A stretch of DNA of 14,459 nt. Origin: Patescibacteria group bacterium. GTDB lineage: Bacteria > Patescibacteriota > Gracilibacteria > Peribacterales > Peribacteraceae. The stretch lies in NCBI GenBank assembly GCA_018818235.1, contig JAHISE010000149.1, positions 1 through 14,459 of the forward strand. The letters run 5' to 3'. Both the position numbers and the translations under genes were made by a program. Shown here piece by piece: positions 8,601 through 14,168 of the stretch. Positions within the stretch are counted from its first letter, which is position 1; every line of letters begins with the position of its first letter. The notes beneath the pieces were generated by a model. The model had not been told where the DNA came from. It saw only the letters and a list, made by a program, of their open reading frames with translations, and did no database searches.

Positions 8601-10626
8601 TGCCGGCGCTGACTATGCAGAATGGTTCTATTCGGGAGGTCAGAACCTTCGGCCGGGTGAACTGGTCTGTATAGATCTTTCAAGAGACGAATCAGTAAAA
8701 CGTTGTGAGAATGAAGCAGATAGTAATTTGATTGGAATAATCTCAACAAATCCTGCATTTGTAGGAAATACCATAGGAGGAGCGGATGGATTACCGGTTC
8801 CGGGATACAGCCTTGTTGGTTTGATCGGACAGGTACCAACAAAAGTTATCGTTGAAGAAGGAACTCCAATCCGACCCGGAGATGCACTGACTGCATCCGC
8901 TATTCCGGGAATTGCTCGCAAGGCAAGAGCAGGTGAACCAACTGTTGGTGTCGCACTGCAAGGAAGAAATATGACTGGAAAAGGCAAAATCAACGTACTT
9001 ATCTCACGACGCAATTCTTCAGTGACTGTGGATGTTGTTGAAGAGCATGTTCTGGAAACCATCGCCGCAATGGAAATAGAAGATGAGGTTAAATTCATGG
9101 TTTCGGATGCGATCGAAAACATAGGAGTTGATAAATTAAAGAATATGATCTCTTCATTCAGTGGAAGTAACCTTCTTCCGGAATCACGATTCGAAGAAGT
9201 TTTGGAAGTCAAAAATAATAAGGAAACAAAAACAGTTCTTAGTGCACTCGCAAGCGTGTTTGTACAAAACTCTCTTCGTGTGAGGGAAACTGCCTACTTC
9301 GAAGACTCGATTGAAGTTGCAAATAAAGTTACAACTTCGGAACTTCATGTAAGTCAAATTACAAGCAATGGAACCATATTCCTCTCAGATAATCTGGAAA
9401 TCAGTGGAAGAGTGATTGCATATGATGCCGAAATTAAAAACAATCTTGCCGTTGGTGGAATCCTCTCCGCCTCTACAGTAGACATGAGCAGCGGATCAAC
9501 TATCAAAGGAAACGTAAATATTGAAGGTGAACTTTTGATCAATGGTAAGCCAATTTCCGCCTCCTCATTAAATATTAACCCGGACGAGAAACTTGAAGTT
9601 GCTGACATAATCGCACAGGATTCGTTGTTCGTAATGGGCTATGTGACAATAAAAGGCCTCGCCAAGTTCTTGGGAGATGTGGAAGTTAAGGGGGAGCTGA
9701 TTGTTAGCAATAACCAAGCCGGAGTTGCGGTAATTCCCGAAGCCGGAGATAAAGTGACAGTTGCATTTAATCCAAGATTCAAATCTACTCCCGTTGTAAC
9801 AGCATCATCTGACTCATTCGCAACATGGAGAATTGCTTTCCGCTCACAAACAGGATTCATTCTTGAGCTCAAGGCAGAAGCAACAGAAAAAATTGAATTT
9901 ACATGGAACGCACTCGCCGTAAAAGATCTGAGTATTTCGGAAGGCAAACGCAGTGATGGAGTTACTTACATTGACTTCCCGGTTGATAATAAGGGTATTC
10001 CGGTTTCGGAAAATGAGATCTGGAACGGATGTATCCGAAGACAAGTTTCTCTGGATAGCGAAGGCAAACCATACAATTGCAGCAGATATCACGAGGACAA
10101 TATCTGGACTCATCCGGATATAACAATCGAGTTTACATATGATCCCGAACGAAATCCGCCACTGGTGTTGCCTGAGGGATACCGATTGGTCACAGTTGAT
10201 TACCAGATAGAGAAATCAGAAGACGAAGAGGAATCAGATGATTCGAATACAGTTGTAGATACAGGCAGTGGTGACACAGTTGATAATGACTCAGGAAGCG
10301 GTGAGATAAAGACTCCTCTTCCGTCCTCAACCGGTTCAACTATCACTGATCCTCCGGCCTCAAGTGGTTCAACCACATCTTCGACCGGTTCAACTGTCAC
10401 TGATCCTCCGAATACTTCCACAGGTTCAACAGTAACCGATCCTCCGACCTCTAGTGGTTCAACTATCACTGATCCTACAAAAACTTCTAGTGGTTCAACA
10501 ACTGAGCCAAAACCGGAAGATACTCCAGCAACAGATGAACCAAAAACAGAGACTGGATCAACCACTCCTCCATCTGAATCTCAAGAAGAAACAAAACAGG
10601 AGACGGGAAGTGGAGCAACCAGCTGA
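2659..10626 (+). CDS. Giant membrane-anchored surface fibre with phage-tail-like repeats
   Basis: About 2,655 residues; numbering here counts from the upstream TTG 2578. The ATG at 2659 (residue 28) is chosen because residues 1-27 are encoded by the simple-repeat leader; ATG 2593 is an alternative. Order: a helical domain with a transposase-like helix-turn-helix (about 69-122, TGYSRAQVARAI); one membrane span (about 149-166) preceded by Arg, suggesting N-terminus inside; a charged coiled coil (about 245-275); a Ser/Thr linker (about 364-385); a repetitive fibre to about 1990 with eight GIG-xx-[AS]P modules, four GDTMTG modules and eight [FL]P-xx-DG...GxLxWxxD modules; a Peptidase_G2-like domain (about 2000-2150, DYAEWF at 2012); a stalk; a beta-sandwich (about 2370-2460); two Cys; and a Ser/Thr/Pro tail with GST-[IV]-TDPP repeats. 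Likely a trimeric adhesin or attachment fibre, by inference from modules. No LPXTG-type anchor is seen. Confidence 0.85.
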   Translation: MKQSSHPLTGIKNIEDFLSSYDPNSTHLECGEDGENLPLILNRDEKISFIDHVLKNEKYDLLSREQKGMVREYLQMTTGYSRAQVARAIKTHREKVQEKEPKLIDTNSFEAGQIIGRMPPRLRAAVAAVGCLLILIAGNSMKGYNEDLTFLTGQVPNTFEVSGDTRILLPDSDSLEARIDTFETVTMNASGETIAAPLFSQKRELWPDGYHKIAVKNTFVTEKEKLISRREERLEERRKKLWNQILVQDTNQTHASAPSEAGQTVIVNQTTVAGTPVDIWSFLGQGEEGEVLIIRDGVPSWGTPMTPGVGNPEMGAGRMPQGAENSGAPEQGSRRGYGGSGGSSSSSTTTTTTTTITQTVGDSDWTVDGTNVYSALANNVGIGIAAPSTKLEIGGTASGLVFHAQDLLTTSGGLIVEEGQTVRFNAVSYLFPYTDGAASGKILATDGAGQLSWITDAGGTFSSGNVLTIFGSEGDARYVNIAGDTMTGDLVLQSADLTASGVTITANLAASGTLSVEGATSLLGAVTFGGAYTFPVADGNANKVLKTNGVGVLSWQDDETVGTGLSETSGDRRYVEQAGDTMTGALIIGNGAGLTASGDIITKSAFSGATLRINGYTDLWGNLAVSGTTVFDGAATFGSTVSLNGVTYTFPYSDGAASGKVLTTDGAGQLSWATDQNTGTTYVAGEGLTLDGSVFYLSDSFSGSSLEVSGTASGWVLHGQDGISSSGGLMVAGVMSGSELNVMAGGDSYILGNVGIGQTAPGVALDVVGTISGGALTVMATSDSYIMGNLGIGTTSPDTELSIIGAMSGSNLRVDNNADIWGTLSVSGATVFDGVATFGSTVSLNGVTYTFPYSDGASSGKVLTTDGAGQLSWATDQNTGTSYVAGEGLTLAGSVFSLSNSLSGTALQIIGAISGSNLRVDNNADIWGTLSVSGATVFDGASTLGSTLNVTSNIAGSGTLSVDGLTYLNNNTAITGVLSATSNISGSGSLSIEGTTSLQGALTIGGAYTLPVADGDSGYILKTNGGGTVTWAVDATAGSGLGQGEADQRYVQIGGDTMTGNLVLQGKNLTATGVIVTQNLTVSGALSMEGNLSQNADNALHYFGAANDASIKYDGTNFVFNPKEVGSGYMEVIGTMSGAAINIMAGADSYIMGNVGIGQTSPGVALDVVGTISGTTISVQGAYTLPTVDGDNGQVLKSNGAGVLTWSADSTGEGMAQADGDARYVLISGDTMTGNLVLQGKNLTATGVNVTSNLAASGTLSVDGLAYLNGGGIVTGTLGVSSNLSASGTLSVEGKISSSGALTVDGNILTRGNLVINDDLGGTNAVLTFGNDAGLETLTFNDTSNEFDLSDDLNITGIMRASGNIAGSGTLSIEGVSSLQGAVTFGSTVTLNGVTYTFPYSDGAASGKVLTTDGAGQLSWATDQNSSTSYVAGEGLTLAGTVFSLSDSFSGSSLKVSGTASGWVLHGQDGISSSGSLMVAGVMSGSELNVMAGGDNYILGNIGIGHNSPNTALDVLGTMSGKALTIMGGTNSYFLGNVGIGQTSPGVALEVSGTSSGFYLHASENISASGTLSIDGLAYLNGSSVITGALDTTGNITTDGNLTINEDNGAANAVLTFGNDAGLETLTFNDTSNEFDLSDDLNITGIMRASGNIAGSGTLSIEGASSLQGAVTFGSTVTLNGVTYTFPYSDGAASGKVLTTDGAGQLSWATDQNSGTSYVAGEGLTLAGSVFSLSDSFSGSSLKVSGTASGWVLHGQDGISSSGSLMVAGVMSGSELNVMAGDDSYILGNLGIGQTAPGVALDVVGTISGSALTVMSGNSYLLGNVGIGQTSPDAALDVLGTMSGMSLNISTFSTASTGAIYLGMSGNGTGILINSEATTQPGIAIDMHLGNAQAAPHLMLGYDGVFDTNLYRSGVDVLTTDDQFLIRTTNAVNQESILIDTEETTGTQNVFRIISDVAGAEDNAFRIQANGATFSDGAYSGAGADYAEWFYSGGQNLRPGELVCIDLSRDESVKRCENEADSNLIGIISTNPAFVGNTIGGADGLPVPGYSLVGLIGQVPTKVIVEEGTPIRPGDALTASAIPGIARKARAGEPTVGVALQGRNMTGKGKINVLISRRNSSVTVDVVEEHVLETIAAMEIEDEVKFMVSDAIENIGVDKLKNMISSFSGSNLLPESRFEEVLEVKNNKETKTVLSALASVFVQNSLRVRETAYFEDSIEVANKVTTSELHVSQITSNGTIFLSDNLEISGRVIAYDAEIKNNLAVGGILSASTVDMSSGSTIKGNVNIEGELLINGKPISASSLNINPDEKLEVADIIAQDSLFVMGYVTIKGLAKFLGDVEVKGELIVSNNQAGVAVIPEAGDKVTVAFNPRFKSTPVVTASSDSFATWRIAFRSQTGFILELKAEATEKIEFTWNALAVKDLSISEGKRSDGVTYIDFPVDNKGIPVSENEIWNGCIRRQVSLDSEGKPYNCSRYHEDNIWTHPDITIEFTYDPERNPPLVLPEGYRLVTVDYQIEKSEDEEESDDSNTVVDTGSGDTVDNDSGSGEIKTPLPSSTGSTITDPPASSGSTTSSTGSTVTDPPNTSTGSTVTDPPTSSGSTITDPTKTSSGSTTEPKPEDTPATDEPKTETGSTTPPSESQEETKQETGSGATS
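6631..7999 (+). repeat. 864-bp tandem duplication inside the fibre gene
   Basis: The segment from 6631 to about 7135 recurs at 7495 to about 7999 with a constant offset of 864 bp (288 codons) and no indels that I could find. The translated copies differ at only a few residues (for example Val/Ala after SIEG, Ser/Gly after DQNS, Thr/Ser before VFSLSDS). Older, more diverged copies of parts of the same unit lie at about 4564-4910 and 5170-5345. Confidence 0.85.
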
Positions 10627-10741
10627 CCTCACCCTTGGCCCCTCTCATTGGGGGATATGAAATATTACAGTAACATACCAATATTTTAATATATCCAATT
10701 ATTTAAGGGTGTTGTAAGGAGAGAGGCAGGAGATGAGATCA
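10624..10741. repeat. Decayed palindromic element, copy D
   Basis: Beginning in the stop codon of the fibre gene, GACCTCACCCTTGGCCCCTC near 10624 is a diverged inverted copy of the G-rich stretch near 10719-10741 (GAGAGAGGCAGGAGATGAGA). Most mismatches are transitions that would still pair as G:U in RNA. The interior is AT-rich. I read it as an eroded relative of copies A-C. No gene lies between 10627 and 10799. Confidence 0.45.
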
Positions 10742-10799
10742 GGACTTGCAATCACCCCCCATTCTTCGCTAATCTTTACATGAAATTCCCCTCTATATT

Positions 10800-11204
10800 A
10801 TGAGTTCATCAGGCAGCAAAGGCGCCCTTCTGATTATTATCCTAATAGGTTTGATTATTCTGGTTTTCACACTGAATGGCCAACGCCAAATGACCGCAGA
10901 ACAACTGGAGAGAGTTACCATACGCCTTGAGCAGTTGCAGGGAGGCGGAACACAGGAAAATCAGGAGAAAGCAAAACGCATAACCCGAAAAGTCAGAATC
11001 CTTATGGATCTTGGTGATGTGGAACCAACCGTTGCCACGATTGTTGACGTTACATCTCTGCGAAAACAAAATTCTTTCTACAACAAAGCAGAAAACGGCG
11101 ATTTTCTGATCGTAACACCTGAACGCGCGATCCTCTACAACGAGGAAAAGAATCGTATTATTGACGTTGTTCCGGTGCAGATAAAGCCTAATACAGGGCA
11201 GTAG
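10800..11204 (+). CDS. Small single-pass membrane protein, 134 aa, unknown function
   Basis: The protein starts with a short Ser/Gly segment, one hydrophobic helix (residues 8-25, GALLIIILIGLIILVFTL) and then a polar domain. A helical stretch (about 29-68, Gln/Glu/Lys-rich, likely coiled coil) leads to a compact domain with PTVATIVDVTSL (76-87), a KAENGDFLIV segment, ERAILYNEEKNRIIDV and a short tail. Small membrane-anchored proteins with a VEPTVATV...NGD...AILY...II-V pattern are, from memory, widespread and uncharacterised in Candidate Phyla Radiation genomes; I know no function. The ATG at 10800 is the only sensible start; no Shine-Dalgarno. A weak promoter, TTGCAA 10746-10751 and TAATCT 10770-10775 with an 18-bp spacer, may serve it. 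It lies 173 bp after the fibre gene and shares its orientation. Confidence 0.8.
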   Translation: MSSSGSKGALLIIILIGLIILVFTLNGQRQMTAEQLERVTIRLEQLQGGGTQENQEKAKRITRKVRILMDLGDVEPTVATIVDVTSLRKQNSFYNKAENGDFLIVTPERAILYNEEKNRIIDVVPVQIKPNTGQ

Positions 11205-11214
11205 TTAGTCAATG

Positions 11215-11520
11215 GGATGTTTGGTGTCAGAGGAGTCAGAATTTTGCATATTATTAAAGTTTTGGGAGTCTAATAATTCAGATGTTTGGTATGTAATTGA
11301 AAGTTTGAGAGTCTAAATATTCAGATATTTTAGCTTATAGTTGAAATATTAAGAGTCACTAGTCAACCAGCGACTCCCAATATTATAATTGCAGACAGAT
11401 TATTAGTTTTATCTGACTCACAACACTCCTATTTTATGATACTGCTCTAATTCATCTGACTTAAAACACTTCTATTAATGAAATATAATCTGATATTTCC
11501 GACCCCCAATATTTCTACAA
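11215..11520. repeat. Long imperfect palindrome with TTGGGAGTC-type repeats
   Basis: This fills the 343-bp space between the two small membrane-protein genes. The left half holds tandem 44-bp units (11258-11301 and 11302-11345), each with a G-rich GAGTCTAA core followed by TTCAGAT. The right half (from about 11370) carries the same words in reverse complement (GACTCCCAATATT, ATCTGACTCA, ATCTGACTTAAAA, GACCCCCAATATT). The centre is near 11363. A TATAAT at 11484-11489 within the right arm could be a -10 for the downstream gene. No coding sequence is visible. Confidence 0.65.
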
Positions 11521-11547
11521 TAATTAAGTGAAAATAAGAAGCAAACC

Positions 11548-12021
11548 ATGTACCATTCACCACTTATGTTATTACGTTTGCCGAATAGAAATATTGCATT
11601 GGCGTCTGTCCTGATATTCGTATTAGGTTATACAATCGGGAATGCAACTAAAGCCTACAAATTAGGAGATGTCCCGATTAGACTAATCGAAAATGATAAT
11701 AATCATATCGGAGTAGTGGAACTTGAGGGAATCTTTGACGGAGACCTGAAAGGAAGTATTACAGGAGATACCCGAGTCTTTCTTGGAGAAAATCAGATAA
11801 TTCCTAACACCGAAGGGGAATTCAAAGTTAGAGCTGACGACTTATTTATTAATTACATCCAAATCAAAGTTCCGGAAGGGATGAAATTTGTTGCAAGCAA
11901 AAGGGGTAAATACTATTACTCTGTAACTTCGAGTGCCGGGGAAGGGATAACGCCGGGGAATAGGGTTTATTTTTCGGATGCTGAGGAAGCGAAAGATGCG
12001 GGGTATCTGAAGAAGAACTAA
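11548..12021 (+). CDS. Membrane-anchored protein with Ada-like C-terminal motif lacking Zn ligands, 157 aa
   Basis: A hydrophobic helix (residues 16-33, IALASVLIFVLGYTIGNA) preceded by Arg/Asn residues suggests an N-in anchor with the rest outside. A middle region follows, probably beta-rich (about 50-110, with GDLKGSITGDTRVF). The C-terminal module (112-155) runs FVASKRGKYYYSV...NRVYFSDAEEAKDAGY. That pattern (SK-x-GKxYY ... N-RVYF-s-EEA-GY) resembles the small Ada/micrococcal-nuclease-associated metal-binding motif, but the expected Cys ligands are absent, so zinc binding is unlikely. The function is unknown; similar architectures are familiar from Candidate Phyla Radiation genomes. ATG 11548 is used; ATG 11566 is an alternative. 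Only an imperfect AAGAAG lies upstream. Confidence 0.78.
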   Translation: MYHSPLMLLRLPNRNIALASVLIFVLGYTIGNATKAYKLGDVPIRLIENDNNHIGVVELEGIFDGDLKGSITGDTRVFLGENQIIPNTEGEFKVRADDLFINYIQIKVPEGMKFVASKRGKYYYSVTSSAGEGITPGNRVYFSDAEEAKDAGYLKKN

Positions 12022-12122
12022 AAGAATATTGGAGTACTGGAATATTGGTCTAAAGTGAAACTAACTTTGATGCTTGTTATTTAATGCCCCAATATTCCAA
12101 TATTCTAATATTCCAATTCTTA
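12022..12122. repeat. Hairpin of CCAATATTCC repeats after the 157-aa gene
   Basis: TGGAATATTGG (12038-12048) is perfectly complementary to CCAATATTCCA (12089-12099), and the flanking AAGAATATTGG and CCAATTCTT continue the pairing less exactly. The loop contains ATGCTTGTT, a word also present in the interior of copy A. It begins at the stop codon of the plus-strand gene and lies before the end of dprA, so it may act as a bidirectional transcript end, though it has no T-run. Confidence 0.65.
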
Positions 12123-12165
12123 AGGACTACCCTACACTCTCACAAATTCCAATAGAACAACAAAC

Positions 12166-13266
12166 CTATTGCCTTACCCACATCCCACCCCCCACATTCT
12201 TCGCCGCGCCTGCAAGCTCCAACATTGTAAGCTTTGTATTTAAGTCTCCTGCGCTGAGCTTGCTTCTCTCAACAAGATCAGTAACTGACTGTGGCATTGT
12301 ACTTAGAATCGAAATAACAACCTTTTCCAATTCATCAGCTGGCTCATAAGATATCTGTGTTTTTTCGGAAGCTACAATTCCAATCTCTTCCAAAACATCT
12401 GTTGGAGAAGTAACCAACTTGGCATGGCCTTTTGTTAGAATTTGATGGCATCCAATATAATTTTTATCAAAGATTTGCCCGGGGACAGCAAATACTTCCC
12501 TTCCATAATCAAGCGCAAGATCAGCAGTTATCAGAGCTCCACTGCCCTCTCCTGCTTCTATTACTACAGTTCCGAGCGAAAGACCTGCAATGATTCTGTT
12601 GCGCGATGGGAATGTGTACTTACTCGTAGGCTGATCAAGCGGGAATTCACTGAGTATCAAGCCTCCGTTTTCAACTATTTCTTCAGCAAGACGGGAATTA
12701 GATTTTGGAAATATGGTTGATAATCCATGTCCAAGACACGCAACAGTTTTCCCACCCCCATTAATAGCACTCTGTGCTACTTGCGAATCTATACCAAGTG
12801 CCAAGCCACTCACAACCGTCATTCCTGATCTGACAAATGATGGGACGAATTCCTCCACCACCCTTTTGCCATAGCTACTCATCTCACGAGTACCAACACA
12901 GGCAATACATGGTTGATTCAGAATATCCAAAGAGCCCTTGTAGTAAAGGAAAAGAGGAGGATCAGGAAGACTTTTTAAGCTATTGGGATAATCGGGATCT
13001 TCTATACTCAAAAACTTAATTCCACGCTTTTCAAGTTCCTTTTCATAAGCATCCGAATCAAATTCCTCCAATCTGTTCATCGCAATCATCATAGTTTCTT
13101 CCCTGCAACCGAGTTCCTTTAGCATATTCTCATCCAAATGCTCCATCGCCTCTTCCATATCCGCATAAACCTGAGATAAAGCGTCATAGCGCTTTTTTGT
13201 GAGAATATTGAGCCAGGACCAGGTGAGGGCTGTTGATCGGAGCATGGGTGTACGAGTGTAGCACAT
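12166..13266 (-). CDS. dprA: DNA processing protein DprA (Smf)
   Basis: DprA binds incoming single-stranded DNA and loads RecA during natural transformation, in the cytoplasm. The 366-residue protein has a helical N-terminal region (1-80) and the Rossmann-type DprA core: GTREMSSYG (125-133), SGLALGID (153-160), LSEFP, FPSRNRIIAGLS (209-220, the conserved Arg motif) and GSGALITADLALDYGREVFA (231-250). A C-terminal winged helix follows (about 300-366). The residue usually His in the GID-x-x-AH motif is Gln (GIDSQVAQ). Length and domain order are normal. ATG 13266 is used, but the second ATG at 13245 is also possible; neither has a Shine-Dalgarno. Immediately upstream begins the nested inverted-repeat element. 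It is the only recognisable competence gene in the window. Confidence 0.95.
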   Translation of the reverse strand: MCYTRTPMLRSTALTWSWLNILTKKRYDALSQVYADMEEAMEHLDENMLKELGCREETMMIAMNRLEEFDSDAYEKELEKRGIKFLSIEDPDYPNSLKSLPDPPLFLYYKGSLDILNQPCIACVGTREMSSYGKRVVEEFVPSFVRSGMTVVSGLALGIDSQVAQSAINGGGKTVACLGHGLSTIFPKSNSRLAEEIVENGGLILSEFPLDQPTSKYTFPSRNRIIAGLSLGTVVIEAGEGSGALITADLALDYGREVFAVPGQIFDKNYIGCHQILTKGHAKLVTSPTDVLEEIGIVASEKTQISYEPADELEKVVISILSTMPQSVTDLVERSKLSAGDLNTKLTMLELAGAAKNVGGGMWVRQ

Positions 13267-13271
13267 TTACA

Positions 13272-13741
13272 TTGTCTGAACCATGATTTATAGGATTAAA
13301 GGATTACCTTGATTGCACGATCAAGGATCAATGCCAAAATGCAGGGACTTTTTTTTAAATCCCAAATCCCAAAAGACAAATCCCAAATGTGATTTATTGT
13401 GTTACTTATAAGATTGAGCATATTATTAGTAATAATTGATTCGCCTAATCTTTTAATAGAATCTGAAGAAATAATAAGTTTTATACTGTATTCAGTATTA
13501 GAAAATTAGTACGGATTTTTTGTGTTTTGGGATTTGGGATTTATTTTGGGATTTGTGTTTTGGGATTTGGGATTTATTTTGGGATTTGTGTTTTGGGATT
13601 TGGGATTTATAACTCGGTTTACCATTTTTTCCACAACATTTGGCATTGATCCATGATCAAAGCTTTTTTAGAATAAAACCACACTGAATAATCTTGTAAA
13701 TCCTGTTAATCCTTTAATCAAGAAAATCAAGGTTCAGACAA
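13272..13741. repeat. Nested inverted-repeat element upstream of dprA (MITE-like)
   Basis: Three layers of inverted repeats are visible. Outer: TTGTCTGAACC 13272-13282 with GGTTCAGACAA 13731-13741, GATTAAAGGATTA 13294-13306 with its complement 13707-13719, and GGATCAATGCCAAA 13325-13338 with its complement 13639-13652. Inner: AAATCCCAAATCCCAAAA 13357-13374, whose complement occurs three times at 13525-13542, 13558-13575 and 13591-13608. The core (about 13385-13520) is AT-rich and has no gene. Words like TCTGAACC-TGATT and GATTAAAGGATT are, from memory, common repeat sequences in several unrelated bacterial groups. No transposase is present, so mobility would have to be in trans. Confidence 0.8.
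13522..13608 (+). repeat. 33-bp tandem repeat, 2.6 copies
   Basis: Two perfect 33-bp units (13522-13554 and 13555-13587) and a 21-bp partial third unit (13588-13608), each built from GGGATTT words and starting GTGTTTTGGGATTTGGGATT. There is no divergence between copies, so the array is young or actively homogenised. Confidence 0.93.
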
Positions 13742-13774
13742 AAGACCGCCATCCGCACTAGGCGAATGACGGTC
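13740..13774 (-). terminator. Intrinsic terminator of the small lipoprotein gene
   Basis: On the minus strand, GACCGTCATTCGCC pairs with GCGGATGGCGGTC around a short TAGT loop (plus coordinates 13744-13774), with two C/T differences that pair as G:U. It is followed by TTTT at 13743-13740. It begins 25 bp after the stop codon at 13800. The T-run is short, hence moderate confidence; the last bases overlap the outer arm of the nested repeat. Confidence 0.6.
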
Positions 13775-13799
13775 AAATAAAAATGCCCCCCTGATAGGC

Positions 13800-14015
13800 C
13801 TAGTAACTCCGCGGACGCGGAATAGGCCACACCTCTACCTCGACACTGGGCCGAGGTAAATCGGCGCACCCTTTCCCGCATTTCTCGACTTCGGGAATGG
13901 GCACGGCCAGCGGCAGCCAGTTCATACCCACACAGTAGTGGTGCGAACAGCAGCCGCTCAAAACAATCATGGTGCCAATCAGAAGGAAAGAACAAACCAT
14001 TCTTTTTCGCAACAT
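13800..14015 (-). CDS. Small Cys-rich lipoprotein, 71 aa, unknown function
   Basis: The N-terminus MLRKRMVCSFLLIGTMIVLS is a classical lipoprotein signal: basic start, hydrophobic core and lipobox LSGC with Cys22 as the predicted lipidated residue. The mature part, about 50 residues, begins CCSHHYC and has two further Cys in KCGKGC, then a Pro-rich tail ending PIPRPRSY. The Cys/His set might bind metal or form disulfides; I recognise no family. The start is fixed by a strong Shine-Dalgarno, AAGGAGG (14027-14021), five bases before ATG, the only canonical one in the window. The gene is visibly richer in G+C than its surroundings. With its own promoter and terminator it is a self-contained cassette, perhaps acquired from another organism. 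Confidence 0.75.
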   Translation of the reverse strand: MLRKRMVCSFLLIGTMIVLSGCCSHHYCVGMNWLPLAVPIPEVEKCGKGCADLPRPSVEVEVWPIPRPRSY

Positions 14016-14081
14016 CGGATCCTCCTTAGATTGCGAAACTCAGAAAATTGCCCATGGACAATCCAAACGGGCATTGCGTGT

Positions 14082-14109
14082 ATATTACATTATTTTTAAG
14101 GTTTGTCAA
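14082..14109 (-). promoter_or_regulatory. Promoter of the lipoprotein gene
   Basis: On the minus strand a perfect TTGACA (14109-14104), a 16-bp AT-rich spacer and TAATAT (14087-14082). Initiation near 14075 gives a leader of about 60 nt that contains the AAGGAGG ribosome-binding site. A weak GCCC/GGGC stem lies in the leader near 14050-14072. Confidence 0.65.
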
Positions 14110-14168
14110 TCTCCCCGCTTGAGAAATTTTCTATTGAAATGTACTCTTTGCACAGAATTTTCTTACAA

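Noticed and set aside
2931..10565. Many antisense open frames of 60-190 codons inside the fibre gene.
   Set aside because: They arise from the repetitive, stop-poor composition of the fibre gene; all are low-complexity and none has a family motif.
2659..10626. Prophage tail-fibre gene.
   Set aside because: No phage structural, lysis or integrase gene is in the window, and the product has an N-terminal membrane span; cannot be fully excluded from 14 kb alone.
11548..12021. Functional zinc-binding Ada-like domain in the 157-aa protein.
   Set aside because: The Cys ligands expected for this motif are absent (YYYSVTSSAG), so only the fold resemblance is kept.
13357..13608. CRISPR array suggested by regularly spaced GGGATTT repeats.
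   Set aside because: The 33-bp units are contiguous with no unique spacers and contain internal short-word repeats; no cas gene is present.
13714..13995. Minus-strand frame of 93 codons overlapping the lipoprotein gene.
   Set aside because: The lipoprotein frame has the AAGGAGG site, a signal peptide and a lipobox; the competitor has none and runs through the terminator.
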